The position numbers and the translations under genes were made by a program. Under the pieces are notes generated by a model, which saw nothing but the letters and a program-made list of their open reading frames with translations, was not told where the DNA came from and searched no databases. Shown here piece by piece: positions 23,613 through 31,533 of a stretch of 64,000 nucleotides of DNA. The DNA comes from Chryseobacterium soli (GTDB lineage: Bacteria > Bacteroidota > Bacteroidia > Flavobacteriales > Weeksellaceae). How positions within the stretch are numbered: position 1 is the first letter of the stretch; each line of letters begins with the position of its first letter. The stretch spans positions 434,001 through 498,000 of the forward strand of contig NZ_JPRH01000001.1 of assembly GCF_000737705.1 (NCBI RefSeq), in the 5' to 3' direction.

Positions 23613-25409
23613 ATGAAAAACATTGTTTCGAAAAGTATTTTGGGGATAGGCTTGCTTATTGGTCTTGCTTCCTGTAAAAAATCCGATTCACCTTTAACGA
23701 AAGTTACTCCTACCAATTTAGATTCCATTGCTTCCAATTATTATGAGCAGTACTTAAAGATTTATCCTTTGGAGGCAACTTCTCAGGGAGATTTACGATA
23801 TAACGACCAGCTTCCGATAAATATTGATAAAGACTTTATTTCCGGAGAAGTTGCTTTTTACAACTCCGTCCAAAAACAATTGGACCAGGTAGATTATAAA
23901 GCCCTTACTGATGACGACAAAGTGGTATATGATGTACTGGATTATACATTAAAAGACAGAATTGAAGGCTATGCTTACCATCCGGAATACATTCCTTTTA
24001 CACAGTTTGGCGGACTTCCGTTAAGTTTCCCATTATATGGAAGCGGACAGGGAAGCCAACCTTTTAAAACTGAAAAAGACTACAGCGACTGGTTAATGAG
24101 AATGGATAAATTCCCGGAATGGATGGATGCCGCAACAGAAAATTTCAGACAGGGAATCAATAATAAAATTGTTCTACCTAAGAAACTGGTTATTAAGATG
24201 ATTCCTCAAATGAAAGCTGAGGAAATCACCACTGCTGATTTTGATAAAAATATATTCTACGGACCGATAAAAAATTTCCCGAAAGATTTTACACAGGCTC
24301 AAAAGGATAAATTTTCAGCGCTTTATAAAGAGGCTATCTCTAAAAAAATCATTCCTGCTTATGTCAAAATGGGAAGCTTCCTAGAAAAAGAATACCTTCC
24401 AAAGGCAAGAGAAACCGATGGATACAACAGCCTGCCTAATGGTAATGAAATCTACAGATATTATGCAAAAAGCTGGACTACGACCAACAAATCCCCTGAA
24501 GAGATCAACAAAATAGGACTACAGCAGGTGGCTATGCTCCGTGCAGAAATGGAAAAAGTAAAACAACAGGTTGGTTTCACAGGAACCCTGGAAGAGTTTA
24601 TCAATTTTGTGAAAACAGATCCTAAAGCCATGCCTTACAAAACCTCAAAAGAAGTTTTGGCCGGATTTAACGGAATTTTAGCTAAAATTACTCCGAAGCT
24701 GAAAACGATGTTCAGCGTGACTCCAAAAACAAAATTTGAGATCAGACAGACTGAAAAATTCAGGGAAGCCAGTGCGAGTGCTGAGTATATTCAGGGAACT
24801 CCTGACGGCAAGAGACCTGGTATTTTCTATGTTCCGCTTCCTGATCCTGCAAAATTCAACGTTACTTCCGGCATGGAATCTTTATTCCTGCATGAAGCAA
24901 TTCCAGGGCACCATTATCAGGTTTCTTTACAGCAGGAAAACACCAAACTTCCTAAGTTTATGAGATTCGGATGGTTCGGAGCTTATGGAGAAGGCTGGGC
25001 ACATTATTGTGAAACGCTAGGCCCTGAATTCGGATTATACACTGATCCTTATCAAAAAATGGGATATTTAAGCGATCAAATGCTGAGAGCTGTGAGATTG
25101 GTAGTAGATACTGGTCTTCACACCGGAAGAATGACAAGAGAAGAAGCTATCAAATACTTTTTAAGCAACATCTCATATGATGAAGCTGGAGCAACTGCGG
25201 AAGTGGAACGCTATATGGCAATGCCGGGCCAAGCATTAGGGTACAAAATAGGGTCATTGAGAATCCGTGAGCTAAGAGATAAATACCAAAAAGAACTGGG
25301 CAAAAAATTCAGTCTGGCAAGCTTCCACGATGAAGTATTAAGCCAGGGATGTTTACCATTGGATGTTTTAAACAGAAAAATGGATCTTTGGGCGAAAAAG
25401 CAGAAGTAA
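23613..25409 (+). CDS. DUF885-family metallopeptidase lipoprotein
   Basis: A 598-residue lipoprotein: signal peptide with lipobox LASC followed by Lys-Lys (Cys about 22), then a full-length DUF885 domain, a zinc-peptidase-like fold. The putative catalytic motif is HEAIPGHHYQ with His427. A downstream GEGWAHYCETLG supplies a second conserved Glu-His. The C-terminus has RYMAMPGQALGYKIG. The substrate is not known; periplasmic peptide hydrolysis is an inference from the fold. The ATG was chosen because it directly precedes the signal peptide and follows the -7 element. Confidence 0.87.
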   Translation: MKNIVSKSILGIGLLIGLASCKKSDSPLTKVTPTNLDSIASNYYEQYLKIYPLEATSQGDLRYNDQLPINIDKDFISGEVAFYNSVQKQLDQVDYKALTDDDKVVYDVLDYTLKDRIEGYAYHPEYIPFTQFGGLPLSFPLYGSGQGSQPFKTEKDYSDWLMRMDKFPEWMDAATENFRQGINNKIVLPKKLVIKMIPQMKAEEITTADFDKNIFYGPIKNFPKDFTQAQKDKFSALYKEAISKKIIPAYVKMGSFLEKEYLPKARETDGYNSLPNGNEIYRYYAKSWTTTNKSPEEINKIGLQQVAMLRAEMEKVKQQVGFTGTLEEFINFVKTDPKAMPYKTSKEVLAGFNGILAKITPKLKTMFSVTPKTKFEIRQTEKFREASASAEYIQGTPDGKRPGIFYVPLPDPAKFNVTSGMESLFLHEAIPGHHYQVSLQQENTKLPKFMRFGWFGAYGEGWAHYCETLGPEFGLYTDPYQKMGYLSDQMLRAVRLVVDTGLHTGRMTREEAIKYFLSNISYDEAGATAEVERYMAMPGQALGYKIGSLRIRELRDKYQKELGKKFSLASFHDEVLSQGCLPLDVLNRKMDLWAKKQK

Positions 25410-25550
25410 CACTTAGCAATATTCGTCTTTAAAGGCAATAACTATACATATAACGGGATTTTTCTATTATAATTTATTAGAATATCCCGTTTTTAATTCA
25501 CCAGAAATGTTCTCCTAATTTTACAATAAGATCTTTTAAAATAACAAACA

Positions 25551-25997
25551 ATGATCACAGAAAGTCTACAATCACTTTACGAAAGAGATTTACATAAATT
25601 AAAAATCGAAATCGAATCTTACCAGAACGAAGATTCAATGTGGAAAATAGATAAAAGCATCACTAATTCTGCAGGAAATCTTTGTCTCCATTTGGTTGGA
25701 AATCTTAATCATTTTGTCGGAGCAATATTGGGAAACTCGGGTTATGTGAGAAACAGAGAACTGGAGTTTTCATTAAAAAATATTCCACGTACTGAGCTCA
25801 TTGAAAAAATTGAAGGAACATTAGATATTGTTATCAAAACACTCGGGCAGCTTAATGCAAATGATCTGGAAAAAGAATACCCTCTTGAAGCTTTAGGATA
25901 CAAAATGACAACTGAATATTTTCTGATTCATCTGTTTGGGCATTTGAGTTATCACTTAGGGCAGATCAATTATCACAGAAGACTGCTGGACAACTAA
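25551..25997 (+). CDS. DinB/DUF1572-like protein
   Basis: A 148-residue four-helix-bundle protein of the DinB-like (DUF1572) group. Three histidines in the expected places, LHLVGNLNHFVGA (about 51-63) and LFGHLSYHLGQINYH (about 128-142), resemble the metal-binding triad of this family. Such proteins are often thiol S-transferases or of unknown role. It is a single gene, convergent with nth and separated from it by the terminator at 26016-26042. Confidence 0.75.
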   Translation: MITESLQSLYERDLHKLKIEIESYQNEDSMWKIDKSITNSAGNLCLHLVGNLNHFVGAILGNSGYVRNRELEFSLKNIPRTELIEKIEGTLDIVIKTLGQLNANDLEKEYPLEALGYKMTTEYFLIHLFGHLSYHLGQINYHRRLLDN

Positions 25998-26015
25998 AAA
26001 CAAATTTTCAATAGT

Positions 26016-26042
26016 AAAAACAACCTTTCCGAGGTTGTTTTT
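26016..26042. terminator. Bidirectional terminator between the DinB-like gene and nth
   Basis: A perfect 11-base stem (aaaaacaacct/aggttgttttt) with a 5-base loop. It touches the nth stop codon at 26042. Confidence 0.8.
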
Positions 26043-26662
26043 TATTTTTCAAACATCATTTTCGTAATGAAGTCCTTCTCCCCTTTTCCTCTTGCAGGAG
26101 AATATTCTCTGCCGTAGAAAATAATCTGAAGATGGAGCTTATTCCATACTTCTTCCTTCCAAATGTTTTTTGCATCTCTTTCCGTTTCTACGACGCTTTT
26201 TCCTGAAGTAAGCTTCCATTGCGTCATCAGTCTTTGGATGTGTGTATCGACCGGAAAAGCAGGAAAACCGAAGCCCTGACTCATCACCACAGATGCTGTT
26301 TTGTGGCCAACTCCAGGAAGCGCCTCTAGTTCTTCATACGTTTGCGGCACTACTCCATTATGTTTTTCCAATAAAAGCTCAGCCATTCTCTTAAGGTTTT
26401 TAGCTTTGGTATTAGAGAGTCCGATTTCTTTAATCAATTCTTTAATTTCAGAAACCTCTAGTTTAGCCATTTTTTCCGGCGTCCCGGCCACTCTGAAAAG
26501 ATTGGGGGTAACTTCATTCACTTTTTTATCAGTTGTCTGTGCAGAAAGTGCTACCGCAACCATAAGGGTGAAATTATCGGTATGAGCCAACGGAATGGGA
26601 ACTTCCGGATATAATTTTTCTAATTCAAGCTGAACGAGTTCTGCTCTTTGTTTTTTTGTCAT
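26042..26662 (-). CDS. nth: Endonuclease III without the Fe-S cluster motif
   Basis: A 206-residue DNA glycosylase/AP lyase of base-excision repair. The helix-hairpin-helix ALPGVGHKTASVV carries catalytic Lys121, and Asp139 lies in PAFPVDTHIQR. LSAQTTD at 39-45 is also conserved. E. coli Nth ends with four cysteines that hold a [4Fe-4S] cluster. Here the C-terminus ends IIFYGREYSPARGKGEKDF and the whole protein has no cysteine. The catalytic residues are intact, so it is probably active. It is divergent from bcp with overlapping promoters. Confidence 0.93.
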   Translation of the reverse strand: MTKKQRAELVQLELEKLYPEVPIPLAHTDNFTLMVAVALSAQTTDKKVNEVTPNLFRVAGTPEKMAKLEVSEIKELIKEIGLSNTKAKNLKRMAELLLEKHNGVVPQTYEELEALPGVGHKTASVVMSQGFGFPAFPVDTHIQRLMTQWKLTSGKSVVETERDAKNIWKEEVWNKLHLQIIFYGREYSPARGKGEKDFITKMMFEK

Positions 26663-26670
26663 TTAACCAC

Positions 26671-26678
26671 TAAATTTG
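26671..26678 (+). promoter_or_regulatory. -7 promoter element of bcp
   Basis: TAAATTTG, a perfect TAnnTTTG match, 16 bases before the bcp ATG; back to back with the nth element two bases away. Confidence 0.55.
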
Positions 26679-26680
26679 AA

Positions 26681-26688
26681 CAAAAATA
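26681..26688 (-). promoter_or_regulatory. -7 promoter element of nth
   Basis: TATTTTTG on the minus strand, a perfect match, 18 bases upstream of the nth ATG. It nearly abuts the bcp element, so the two polymerases probably cannot bind together. Confidence 0.5.
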
Positions 26689-26694
26689 AACATT

Positions 26695-27144
26695 ATGCTG
26701 CAAGCAGGAGACAAATTACCAAATTTTGAAGGAGTTAATCAGGATGGTGAGACTATAACCTCATCAACATTAGCAGGAAAAAAATTAATTATATTCTTTT
26801 ATCCACAAGCAAATACTCCTACGTGTACAGTAGAGGCTTGTAATCTGAGTGATAATTATTCTCAATTGGAGAAAGCGGGATTTCAGTTATTGGGGATCAG
26901 CGGGGATTCTGTAAAAAAACAGAAAAATTTTCACAACAAATTTGCTTTTCCGTATGATTTGATTGCAGATGAGAACCATGATATCATTGAAAAGTTCGGG
27001 GTTTGGCAGGAGAAAAAAACGTTTGGAAAAACCTATATGGGAATTGTAAGGACAACCTTTATTTTTGACGAAAACGGAATCTGCACCAGAGTGATAGAAA
27101 AAGTGACTTCTAAAACAGCGGCAGAACAGATTTTAGAGGGGTAA
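26695..27144 (+). CDS. bcp: Thioredoxin-dependent peroxiredoxin (Bcp/PrxQ)
   Basis: A 149-residue Bcp/PrxQ-type peroxiredoxin that reduces hydrogen and organic peroxides using thioredoxin. The peroxidatic cysteine Cys44 and resolving Cys49 are in TPTCTVEACNL, the usual five-residue spacing of the alpha-type PrxQ. Leading LPNFEGVNQDGE and the later GISGDSVKKQKNFHNKF match the family. No signal peptide, so cytoplasmic. It is divergent from nth, an arrangement that couples two oxidative-damage functions, though co-regulation is only inferred. Confidence 0.95.
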   Translation: MLQAGDKLPNFEGVNQDGETITSSTLAGKKLIIFFYPQANTPTCTVEACNLSDNYSQLEKAGFQLLGISGDSVKKQKNFHNKFAFPYDLIADENHDIIEKFGVWQEKKTFGKTYMGIVRTTFIFDENGICTRVIEKVTSKTAAEQILEG

Positions 27145-27152
27145 AAAAAATC

Positions 27153-27202
27153 ATTTGTCATTCTGAATGTTTAAATGATTCTTTAAGTTCAGAATGACAA
27201 AT
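27153..27202. repeat. Palindromic intergenic repeat / possible terminator
   Basis: Perfect 15-base arms at 27153-27167 and 27188-27202, 20 bases apart, reading atttgtcattctgaa and its complement. It sits between the convergent bcp and acetyltransferase genes and is preceded by an A run. The TGTCATTCTGA core resembles dispersed intergenic repeats of Bacteroidota. Confidence 0.7.
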
Positions 27203-27212
27203 AGTATATTAG

Positions 27213-27746
27213 CTAGCCTAATTCATAATACATAAGCTCTTCCTCATCATTCGGAATTGTAACATATTTTTTGAACTGTAAGCCCAGTTTTTCAATTAAA
27301 TTTTGAGAGGAAAAATTATCCTTTGAAGTAATGGCAGAGATTTTCTTCATCCCAAACTCATCCATCCCAATGGATTTTACTTTTAGGGCAGCTTCATAAG
27401 CATATCCTTTGCCTTCAAATTCTTCAAGCAGCGAAAACCCAATATCCATAACATCAAGTCCTTCTCTTTCAAAGATTCCTACTCCCCCGATTTTCTTATT
27501 TTCATCTTTGGTGACTACCAGATAGTTCCCGAATCCTAACTTTTCAAATTGCGGAAGAAAGCGGTCTCTGATATAATTTTCGGCATCAGCAATAGTTTTA
27601 ATATTACGGTCTCCGATGTATTGTATGAATTTAGGACGGTTATAAAGCTCAAAAATGAATTCTTTATCATCCAGTGACATGGGACGGATAATCAGTCTTT
27701 CCGTTTCGTAAGAACTATTTTTTCTTGGTTGTTTTTTTGGCTCCAT
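27213..27746 (-). CDS. GNAT acetyltransferase
   Basis: A 177-residue RimJ/RimL-like acetyltransferase: SYETERLIIRPMSLDDKEF at the start, the motif A region around GFSLLEEFEGKGYAYEAAL and a C-terminal SSQNLIEKLGLQFKKYV. The only ATG upstream of the GNAT N-terminus is at 27746, which makes the coding region overlap the preceding gene's Lys-rich tail by 32 bases in another frame. It is the last gene of the tolC-sprT-manC unit. Substrate unknown. Confidence 0.82.
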   Translation of the reverse strand: MEPKKQPRKNSSYETERLIIRPMSLDDKEFIFELYNRPKFIQYIGDRNIKTIADAENYIRDRFLPQFEKLGFGNYLVVTKDENKKIGGVGIFEREGLDVMDIGFSLLEEFEGKGYAYEAALKVKSIGMDEFGMKKISAITSKDNFSSQNLIEKLGLQFKKYVTIPNDEEELMYYELG

Positions 27747-28377
27747 CCTTTGGTTCTTCTTTTTTTTCTATTTTTAAAAGTCTGGGATTATTTGCACATT
27801 TCTTATTATAAAGCTCGATATAGGTTCCGTTATCTTTTACCTGACTAACGGCTCCGGTCGACTTATTGATGGTTAGCGTATAATGTGTCTTTTGGTAAGG
27901 GCATTCTTTTGAAGTAAGCTTCCCCATATCTAAGTAATAATTGGAACGATCTTCATAATAATTCCCGGCAATATCTTTGAACTCTTCATCAATGAGATAT
28001 CCATCAATTGTCATTGCAATGGCCGCTTCTTCCACATTATCAATCTTTCCTATGAACTTTTTAAGTCCTTCAAGATCTGTTACATAATTCATTTTTCCGC
28101 CCGCAGCATAGGCAATATAGTAAAAACTGTCTTCACTGGGAAATAAATTAAACCCGGAAAACTGCGGCGTGTATTCTTTCTTTCCGCCAGAGGTTTTTAC
28201 TTCCTGGTTTTTTCCATAGCTGTTGTATACCAACACCCAAGAATCTATTTTGTCGTTTGGGACGATTTCATATAGAATATTCTGAATGCTTGCAAAATTT
28301 TTCTTCTCCTGAGCATTCCCTGAGAATCCTAAAAACAAGAAAATAAGCAAGATAAGTGGGGTTGTAAATTTTTTCAT
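27715..28377 (-). CDS. Secreted protein of unknown function
   Basis: A 220-residue exported protein: signal peptide at residues 1-22 (ending GNAQ), then a region with no recognised domain, containing FASIQNILYEIVPNDKIDSW and several aromatic-rich strands. The last 20 residues are a Lys-rich, low-complexity tail (KKEEPKDGAKKTTKKK). That tail also encodes the start of the next gene in another frame. It is the fourth gene of the minus-strand unit beginning at 31436. Confidence 0.6.
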   Translation of the reverse strand: MKKFTTPLILLIFLFLGFSGNAQEKKNFASIQNILYEIVPNDKIDSWVLVYNSYGKNQEVKTSGGKKEYTPQFSGFNLFPSEDSFYYIAYAAGGKMNYVTDLEGLKKFIGKIDNVEEAAIAMTIDGYLIDEEFKDIAGNYYEDRSNYYLDMGKLTSKECPYQKTHYTLTINKSTGAVSQVKDNGTYIELYNKKCANNPRLLKIEKKEEPKDGAKKTTKKK

Positions 28378-28412
28378 AGATTAAAAATCAGCAGAAAGTA
28401 TACCAATGATTG

Positions 28413-29495
28413 TTACATAAACTTTTCTCCTTTTTTGAAACTCTTCAAATCAAGGACATAATCTTTTATCAGCTGATCATTAGCTCTTGGACAGATCAAC
28501 AGTGCTTTATCTGTATCTACAATAATATAGTCTTCAAGCCCGTCAATAATCACGGCTTTATTATTATTTTTTAAGCGGATAATATTTCCTTTCGCATTGT
28601 AGGTCAGGAGATGCTTTAGTTTTACCGCATTATTATTGGTATCCTTTTCCGTATTTTCATAGATAGAAGTCCATGTTCCCAGATCACTCCATCCCAGGTC
28701 AGAAGGGATTACATATACGTTTTTCGCTTTTTCTAAAATTCCGTTATCGATAGAAATCTTTTGAACTTTCGGATAAATGTTTTCAATACATGAGTTCTCC
28801 TTCTGAGAATTGTATTCGCAGGCCATAAAGTGCTGTGTCATTTCCGGAAGATACATTTCAAAAGCATGATGGATGCTTTTAACATTCCAGATGAATATCC
28901 CCGCATTCCAAAGAAAATCTCCACTTTCCAGGAAACTTTGAGCCAGTTCCAGAATAGGTTTTTCGGTGAAGGTTTTCACTTTAAAAAAATCTGAGTTCTT
29001 TTTTTCTACAAACTGAATGTAGCCATATCCTGTATCAGGTCTTGTAGGAGTAATTCCTAAAGTCACCAGATAGTCATTTTTTGATGCCAGATCAAAAGCA
29101 ATTTCCACTTTTTGAAGGAAAGTCTCTTCCTTTAAAATCAAATGGTCTGCCGGCAATACGATCATGGTAGCATTCGGGTCAATTTCAGCAATTTTATTGG
29201 CCATATACAAATTGCAGGCAGCGGTGTTTTTCATCAACGGCTCGCCGACAATATTTTCTTCAGGAACCTCCGGAAGCTGCTGGTGCGAAAGCGCTACATA
29301 CTCCTTATTGGTAATGACGAATATATTTTCATTAGGAATAATCTTGCTGATCCTGTCATAGGTCTGCTGGATCATGGTTCGCCCCACTCCTAAAATATCC
29401 TGAAACTGTTTTGGAAATTTCTGCGTACTCATAGGCCAGAACCGACTTCCGATTCCTCCCGCCATTATGACACAGTATTTATATGATTTTGACAT
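28413..29495 (-). CDS. manC: Mannose-1-phosphate guanylyltransferase
   Basis: A 360-residue nucleotidyltransferase that makes GDP-mannose from mannose-1-phosphate and GTP for surface polysaccharides. The N-terminal signature MAGGIGSRFWPMSTQKFPKQ is at residues 11-30, with later FTEKPILELAQ and NAGIFIWNV typical of this family. It lacks the C-terminal phosphomannose-isomerase domain of bifunctional ManC. It overlaps nothing but lies two bases from the SprT gene, so it is translationally linked. It fits the glycosyltransferase genes at 33-37 kb. Confidence 0.92.
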   Translation of the reverse strand: MSKSYKYCVIMAGGIGSRFWPMSTQKFPKQFQDILGVGRTMIQQTYDRISKIIPNENIFVITNKEYVALSHQQLPEVPEENIVGEPLMKNTAACNLYMANKIAEIDPNATMIVLPADHLILKEETFLQKVEIAFDLASKNDYLVTLGITPTRPDTGYGYIQFVEKKNSDFFKVKTFTEKPILELAQSFLESGDFLWNAGIFIWNVKSIHHAFEMYLPEMTQHFMACEYNSQKENSCIENIYPKVQKISIDNGILEKAKNVYVIPSDLGWSDLGTWTSIYENTEKDTNNNAVKLKHLLTYNAKGNIIRLKNNNKAVIIDGLEDYIIVDTDKALLICPRANDQLIKDYVLDLKSFKKGEKFM

Positions 29496-29497
29496 TC

Positions 29498-30088
29498 TTA
29501 ACTACATTTTTCTATCCTTGCCAGAGGCTTGAAAGAATACTTCCTTCCTGTAGCCAGGTTCTTACAAAGATAGTTTTTTTTAATCAGACCTTCTAATAAA
29601 TACTTTTCGTTGCGATATATAAAAAAATCTCCTTTTTGAAGTTCTTCAATAAACTGAAGGCTATCATCTTGTGTTTCAATATGAAAATATTTTACAAGAT
29701 CCGGACTGGCCATAAAATTGGCCTTCGGAGATTTTGAAAATTTCACAATGATAGGCTTTAAATCTTCGTCATACACCTGAAGACTTTCAAGAAGCATTTT
29801 TCTAAAAGTTTCCTTCCACTCATTGCCGTGGGGAGAGATTCTGCGTCCGTATTTTTCAAAGGCGATTAAATGAGCCAGCTCATGAGTCAAAACAAAGAAA
29901 AAAAGCTGTGGAGCTAAGGTAGAATTGATCGTAATTTCATGGGAATTATCTGGGAGCTTTCTGTAGTCTCCCAGTTTAGAATTCCTATTTCGTGTAATTT
30001 TTATATGGATATAATAATCTGAAAACCATATTTTTAAATACTGAAGTGTATCTTGTGGTAAATATTTTTCTAAGGATTGAATAGACAT
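29498..30088 (-). CDS. SprT-like zinc metalloprotease domain protein
   Basis: A 196-residue SprT-like protein. The gluzincin motif HELAH is at residues 69-73, with His87 in SPHGNEWK as likely third zinc ligand. The C-terminal half is basic and ends with KNYLCKNLATGRKYSFKP, as in bacterial SprT. Eukaryotic relatives (Spartan) cleave DNA-protein crosslinks; the bacterial role is not settled. It is two bases from both neighbours (tolC-like and manC). Confidence 0.87.
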   Translation of the reverse strand: MSIQSLEKYLPQDTLQYLKIWFSDYYIHIKITRNRNSKLGDYRKLPDNSHEITINSTLAPQLFFFVLTHELAHLIAFEKYGRRISPHGNEWKETFRKMLLESLQVYDEDLKPIIVKFSKSPKANFMASPDLVKYFHIETQDDSLQFIEELQKGDFFIYRNEKYLLEGLIKKNYLCKNLATGRKYSFKPLARIEKCS

Positions 30089-30089
30089 T

Positions 30090-31436
30090 TTATAAACTTA
30101 GTGGAATTCCGGCATAGAAATTCAGCAGTTTAAGGCTGAAAAGGTAATTGTATTTAGCCTGTGCCACAGATCCCTGTGCATTAGCGTAGTTATTTCTAGC
30201 AACATTCACATCATAGATGGTTGTTCTTCCTGCTGTATAGCTTTTATCTGCAAAATCCAGGGCCAGCTTTGTACTTTTTTCTGTTTCCACAGCTGATAAA
30301 AATGTTTCATAGTTAGCATCTACGTCAAACTGTGCTTTCTGTACATTCTGTCTTACCGTCTGTTTTTGTTGCTCCAATGTAATTTTAGCAATACTTTCAT
30401 TTATTTTAGACTGTTCTACCTGAAGTTTGGTAATTCCTTTATTGAAAATAGGAACATTCAGTGAAATACTTGCCTGCTGTCCAAAGTTATCCTTATACTG
30501 TCCAAATAAATTTCTTTCCATAACAGGGCTTCCAAACACATCATATCCTGTTATATTTGTAGTTAAAAGATTATTGTAAAAACTTCCAATTCCGGCACTT
30601 GCAGAAATAGTAGGCCAGAAAGCTGTTTTACTCACTTCCGTTTGTGCGATGGCAGAATTTATTCTGCTTTCTGCGGCCTTGATCTGAGGCTGGTTTTCAA
30701 ATGCTGTAGTAAGTACTTCGTCTACTGATTTTAACTGCGGTTCTAGCTGATCAGGCACATTTACATTTTCAACATCAAAATCTTTATAATCTGATAGCTG
30801 TAAAAGCTGTGCCATGGCAAAAAGGCTTCTTCCAACATTGATCTCTGCTGTTTTAAGGTTTTGTTTCTCCCTTGCTAATGCCGCTTCTGCTTCTGCTAAA
30901 ATAGTCTGAGCTGTAGTTCCAACCTGCGTTGTTATTTTTGCTCTGTCATATTGCTTTTGAGCATTTTCAACCGCACTTTCAGAGATCTTTACAATTTCTT
31001 TATTTAATAAAGTGGTAAGATATTGCTGTGCGATCTGCAGGGAAATGTCATTTTTAATCGTTTCAATATCATATTGGCTGGCTTCTACATCAAACTCACT
31101 TTTTCTAATGTTTTTCTCCAGTCTTCCGTTATTGTAAATTAACATATCTGCACCCAAATTAGAACTGTTGCTGAATCTGTCATTCCTCAAACTTCCGGTT
31201 CCGAATGAAGTCTGCCCAAAACTCACGCTGTTAGACATGGTTCCGGATACAGAGGGCAGATATTGTTTTCTCGCCATTTTAAGGTTAGAATCCTGAATCT
31301 GTTTTGAATATTGATTTTGGATAACCTGAAGATTATGCTCCACTGCATAGTCTACACATTCTCTTAAGGACCACCTTTTCTGAGCATTGATCCCCAGACA
31401 GCTTAATCCAAAAACGATAATCCAAACTTTTTTCAT
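30090..31436 (-). CDS. TolC-family outer-membrane efflux protein
   Basis: A 448-residue outer-membrane channel of the TolC/OEP family. Signal peptide at residues 1-18, then the two pseudo-repeated helical domains: WSLRECVDYAVEHNLQVIQ at the start of the first and INSAIAQTEVSKTAFWPTISA near the second, with a C-terminal NYLFSLKLLNFYAG. Such channels export drugs or type I secretion substrates. No membrane-fusion protein or inner-membrane pump lies beside it, so its partner must be elsewhere. First gene of the unit reaching 27213; -7 element at 31464-31471. Confidence 0.9.
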   Translation of the reverse strand: MKKVWIIVFGLSCLGINAQKRWSLRECVDYAVEHNLQVIQNQYSKQIQDSNLKMARKQYLPSVSGTMSNSVSFGQTSFGTGSLRNDRFSNSSNLGADMLIYNNGRLEKNIRKSEFDVEASQYDIETIKNDISLQIAQQYLTTLLNKEIVKISESAVENAQKQYDRAKITTQVGTTAQTILAEAEAALAREKQNLKTAEINVGRSLFAMAQLLQLSDYKDFDVENVNVPDQLEPQLKSVDEVLTTAFENQPQIKAAESRINSAIAQTEVSKTAFWPTISASAGIGSFYNNLLTTNITGYDVFGSPVMERNLFGQYKDNFGQQASISLNVPIFNKGITKLQVEQSKINESIAKITLEQQKQTVRQNVQKAQFDVDANYETFLSAVETEKSTKLALDFADKSYTAGRTTIYDVNVARNNYANAQGSVAQAKYNYLFSLKLLNFYAGIPLSL

Positions 31437-31463
31437 ATTAATATTTTAACTTATTAGACGACT

Positions 31464-31471
31464 CAAATATA
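31464..31471 (-). promoter_or_regulatory. -7 promoter element of the tolC-like operon
   Basis: TATATTTG on the minus strand, a perfect TAnnTTTG match, 27 bases upstream of the ATG at 31436. Confidence 0.55.
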
Positions 31472-31533
31472 AAAAAGTTACAGTTTTAAAAATTATTATT
31501 TTATTTTAAAAAAACTTTTGAGAATTTTGCACC

